Source of the DNA: Erwinia oleae
GTDB taxonomy: Bacteria; Pseudomonadota; Gammaproteobacteria; Enterobacterales; Enterobacteriaceae
Reading direction: 5' to 3'
Length of the DNA stretch: 64,000 nt
NCBI RefSeq assembly: GCF_000770305.1
Contig: NZ_JNVB01000002.1
Location: 82,397-146,396, forward strand
Part shown: positions 62,380 through 64,000 of the stretch, piece by piece
Layout: the number at the start of each line of letters is the position of its first letter
Numbering within the stretch: the stretch's first letter is position 1
The notes under the pieces: model-generated
What the model saw: only the letters and a program-made list of their open reading frames with translations
Databases searched by the model: none
What the model was told of the DNA's origin: nothing
Position numbers and translations under genes: made by a program

Positions 62380-63190
62380 AAAACGCCCAACGGTGCTGGT
62401 TTTTGATTCCGGCGTTGGTGGGCTCTCTGTCTATGATGAGATCCGGCAGCTATTACCGGATCTTCATTATCTCTACGTATTTGATAATGTCGCCTTTCCG
62501 TATGGCGAGAAATCAGAAGCCTTTATCATTGAACGCGTTCTTGAAATTGTTGACGCCGCCAGCAAGCGTTATCCGTTGGCGCTGGTGGTTATCGCCTGCA
62601 ACTCGGCCAGCACCGTGACGCTCCCTGCGCTGCGCCAGCGCTTCGAATTCCCCGTTGTGGGCGTGGTGCCGGCAATTAAACCTGCCGCGCGCCTGACGAG
62701 GAACGGCGTTGTCGGTCTGTTGGCAACGCGTGGCACGGTGAAACGCCCTTATACGCATGAGCTGGTGGCACGCTTTGCCAGTGAATGTAAAACCGAGATG
62801 CTCGGTTCCGCTGAACTGGTCGAACTGGCAGAAGCGAAACTGCATGGTGAAACGGTGCCTCTCGAAAGCGTTCGGCGCATTCTGCAACCCTGGCTGCGAA
62901 TGAAAGAGCCGCCGGATACGGTTGTTTTAGGCTGTACGCATTTTCCATTATTGAATGAAGAGCTTCTCCAGGTGTTGCCTGAAGGCACGCGCCTGGTGGA
63001 CTCCGGCGCGGCAATCGCCCGAAGAACGGCCTGGCTATTAGAAAATGCCTCGCCGGATGCTTGCTCCGCCGATGACAGTGTTGCTTTCTGTATGGATATT
63101 ACTGAGCATACAGCGCGATTATTACCCGTATTACACCGTTACGGCTTTGTAAGGCTTGAAAAGCTGTCTCTTCAGGGCGGAAATGGGTAA
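62324..63190 (+). CDS. murI: Glutamate racemase
   Basis: MurI makes D-glutamate for peptidoglycan. The protein is 288 aa. The two catalytic cysteines are Cys92 ([10 protein letters not shown]) and Cys204 ([10 protein letters not shown]), and the N-terminal substrate loop is [16 protein letters not shown] near residue 25. Like E. coli MurI it has an N-terminal extension of about 20 residues. The ATG at 62324 lies inside btuB in another frame (56-base overlap, as in E. coli). The rrn promoters follow directly. Confidence 0.97.
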   Translation: MAIKLRDESITLPAAIPSEKRPTVLVFDSGVGGLSVYDEIRQLLPDLHYLYVFDNVAFPYGEKSEAFIIERVLEIVDAASKRYPLALVVIACNSASTVTLPALRQRFEFPVVGVVPAIKPAARLTRNGVVGLLATRGTVKRPYTHELVARFASECKTEMLGSAELVELAEAKLHGETVPLESVRRILQPWLRMKEPPDTVVLGCTHFPLLNEELLQVLPEGTRLVDSGAAIARRTAWLLENASPDACSADDSVAFCMDITEHTARLLPVLHRYGFVRLEKLSLQGGNG

Positions 63191-63226
63191 AAAATGGCCG
63201 GTCAGACATTTTTTTGCAAATTGCGC

Positions 63227-63254
63227 TTGTCTGCCGCATGGAAGTCCCTATAAT
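63227..63254 (+). promoter_or_regulatory. rRNA operon promoter P1
   Basis: The -35 TTGTCT (63227-63232), a 16-base spacer and the -10 TATAAT (63249-63254) are followed by GCGCCACCACTG, the GC-rich discriminator and start of E. coli rrn P1. An A/T-rich UP-element-like stretch lies upstream (63188-63220). Growth-rate and ppGpp control are expected. Confidence 0.9.
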
Positions 63255-63322
63255 GCGCCACCACTGACACGGAACAACGGCTTAACGGTCGCCGGTTCAG
63301 GAAGAGAAAAGAGAAAAAACTC

Positions 63323-63350
63323 TTGACTCTTCAGCGGGAAAGCGTATTAT
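63323..63350 (+). promoter_or_regulatory. rRNA operon promoter P2
   Basis: TTGACT (63323-63328), a 16-base spacer and TATTAT (63345-63350) are followed by a GC-rich discriminator. It lies about 95 bases after P1, the usual tandem layout. Confidence 0.85.
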
Positions 63351-63382
63351 CTGCACCCCGCGCCACACGAGATATGTGGCAC

Positions 63383-63394
63383 TGCTCTTTAACA
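63383..63394 (+). promoter_or_regulatory. rrn leader boxA antitermination site
   Basis: TGCTCTTTAACA is the conserved boxA element in the rRNA leader, followed by the AATTTATCAGACAATC leader segment known from enterobacterial rrn operons. Confidence 0.85.
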
Positions 63395-63545
63395 ATTTAT
63401 CAGACAATCTGTGTGGGCACTCGCAGGATTGATATCACAGCCTTCGGGCGAATGAACTATCAAGTCTTTGTTGAGTGAACACGTAATTCATTACGACGTT
63501 TTAATTCACAGAGCACCGCCATCCACGTGATGGCAAATCAGACTT

Positions 63546-64000
<455 letters not shown>

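Overview
The window is a stretch of chromosome from a member of the Enterobacterales. Gene order follows the Escherichia coli fieF-pfkA-sbp-cdh ... tpiA-fpr-glpXKF-hslUV-ftsN-priA-rpmE-metJBLF-ppc-arg-oxyR-btuB-murI-rrs backbone closely. Protein lengths and start contexts also match that backbone. The 16S rRNA 5' end (V1/V2 region) and an argG gene inside the arg cluster are more like Erwinia/Pantoea-type bacteria (Erwiniaceae) than Escherichia; this genus-level reading is inference. No plasmid, phage or IS element is visible.

Layout. 1-3.4 kb: end of fieF, pfkA with a Cra-like operator, sbp, cdh. 3.4-14.1 kb: an accessory block between cdh and tpiA with yhjD, a LysR/SDR divergent pair, a PhzF protein, a glutathione transferase, a MocR/LysE-exporter divergent pair, a phosphoketolase and malate:quinone oxidoreductase. 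14.3-30 kb: core genes tpiA, yiiQ, yiiR, fpr, glpXKF, zapB, rraA, menA, hslVU with a sigma-32-type promoter, ftsN with an internal 42-bp tandem repeat, cytR, priA, rpmE. 30.2-33.5 kb: a two-partner secretion locus with an unusually short exoprotein. 33.7-39 kb: the methionine genes metJ, metBL and metF with met-box arrays. 39.3-44.8 kb: a carbohydrate-acid catabolic island (otnK-otnC-deoR type regulator-gntP type permease-SAF-domain dehydrogenase). 44.9-53.5 kb: ppc and the bipolar argE / argCBGH cluster with two ARG boxes. 53.5-54.7 kb: an AT-rich patch with a microcin-like double-glycine-leader peptide. 54.7-63.2 kb: a peroxiredoxin-glutaredoxin fusion, oxyR, sthA, fabR, yijD, trmA, a cobalamin riboswitch with btuB, and murI overlapping btuB. 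63.2-64 kb: rrn promoters P1 and P2, leader with boxA, and the first 455 nt of 16S rRNA.

Most core genes act in central metabolism: glycolysis and glycerol use (pfkA, tpiA, glpFKX), anaplerosis (ppc), methionine and arginine synthesis, and redox balance (fpr, sthA, oxyR, peroxiredoxin). The accessory pieces sit exactly at backbone junctions (cdh/tpiA, rpmE/metJ, metF/ppc, argH/oxyR). The two most interesting are the orphan microcin-like precursor at 53889-54224 and the tetronate-type catabolic island. The island keeps the kinase and decarboxylase of the known OtnK/OtnC pathway, but it lacks the usual dehydrogenase and isomerase and carries a homoserine-dehydrogenase-like SAF protein instead.
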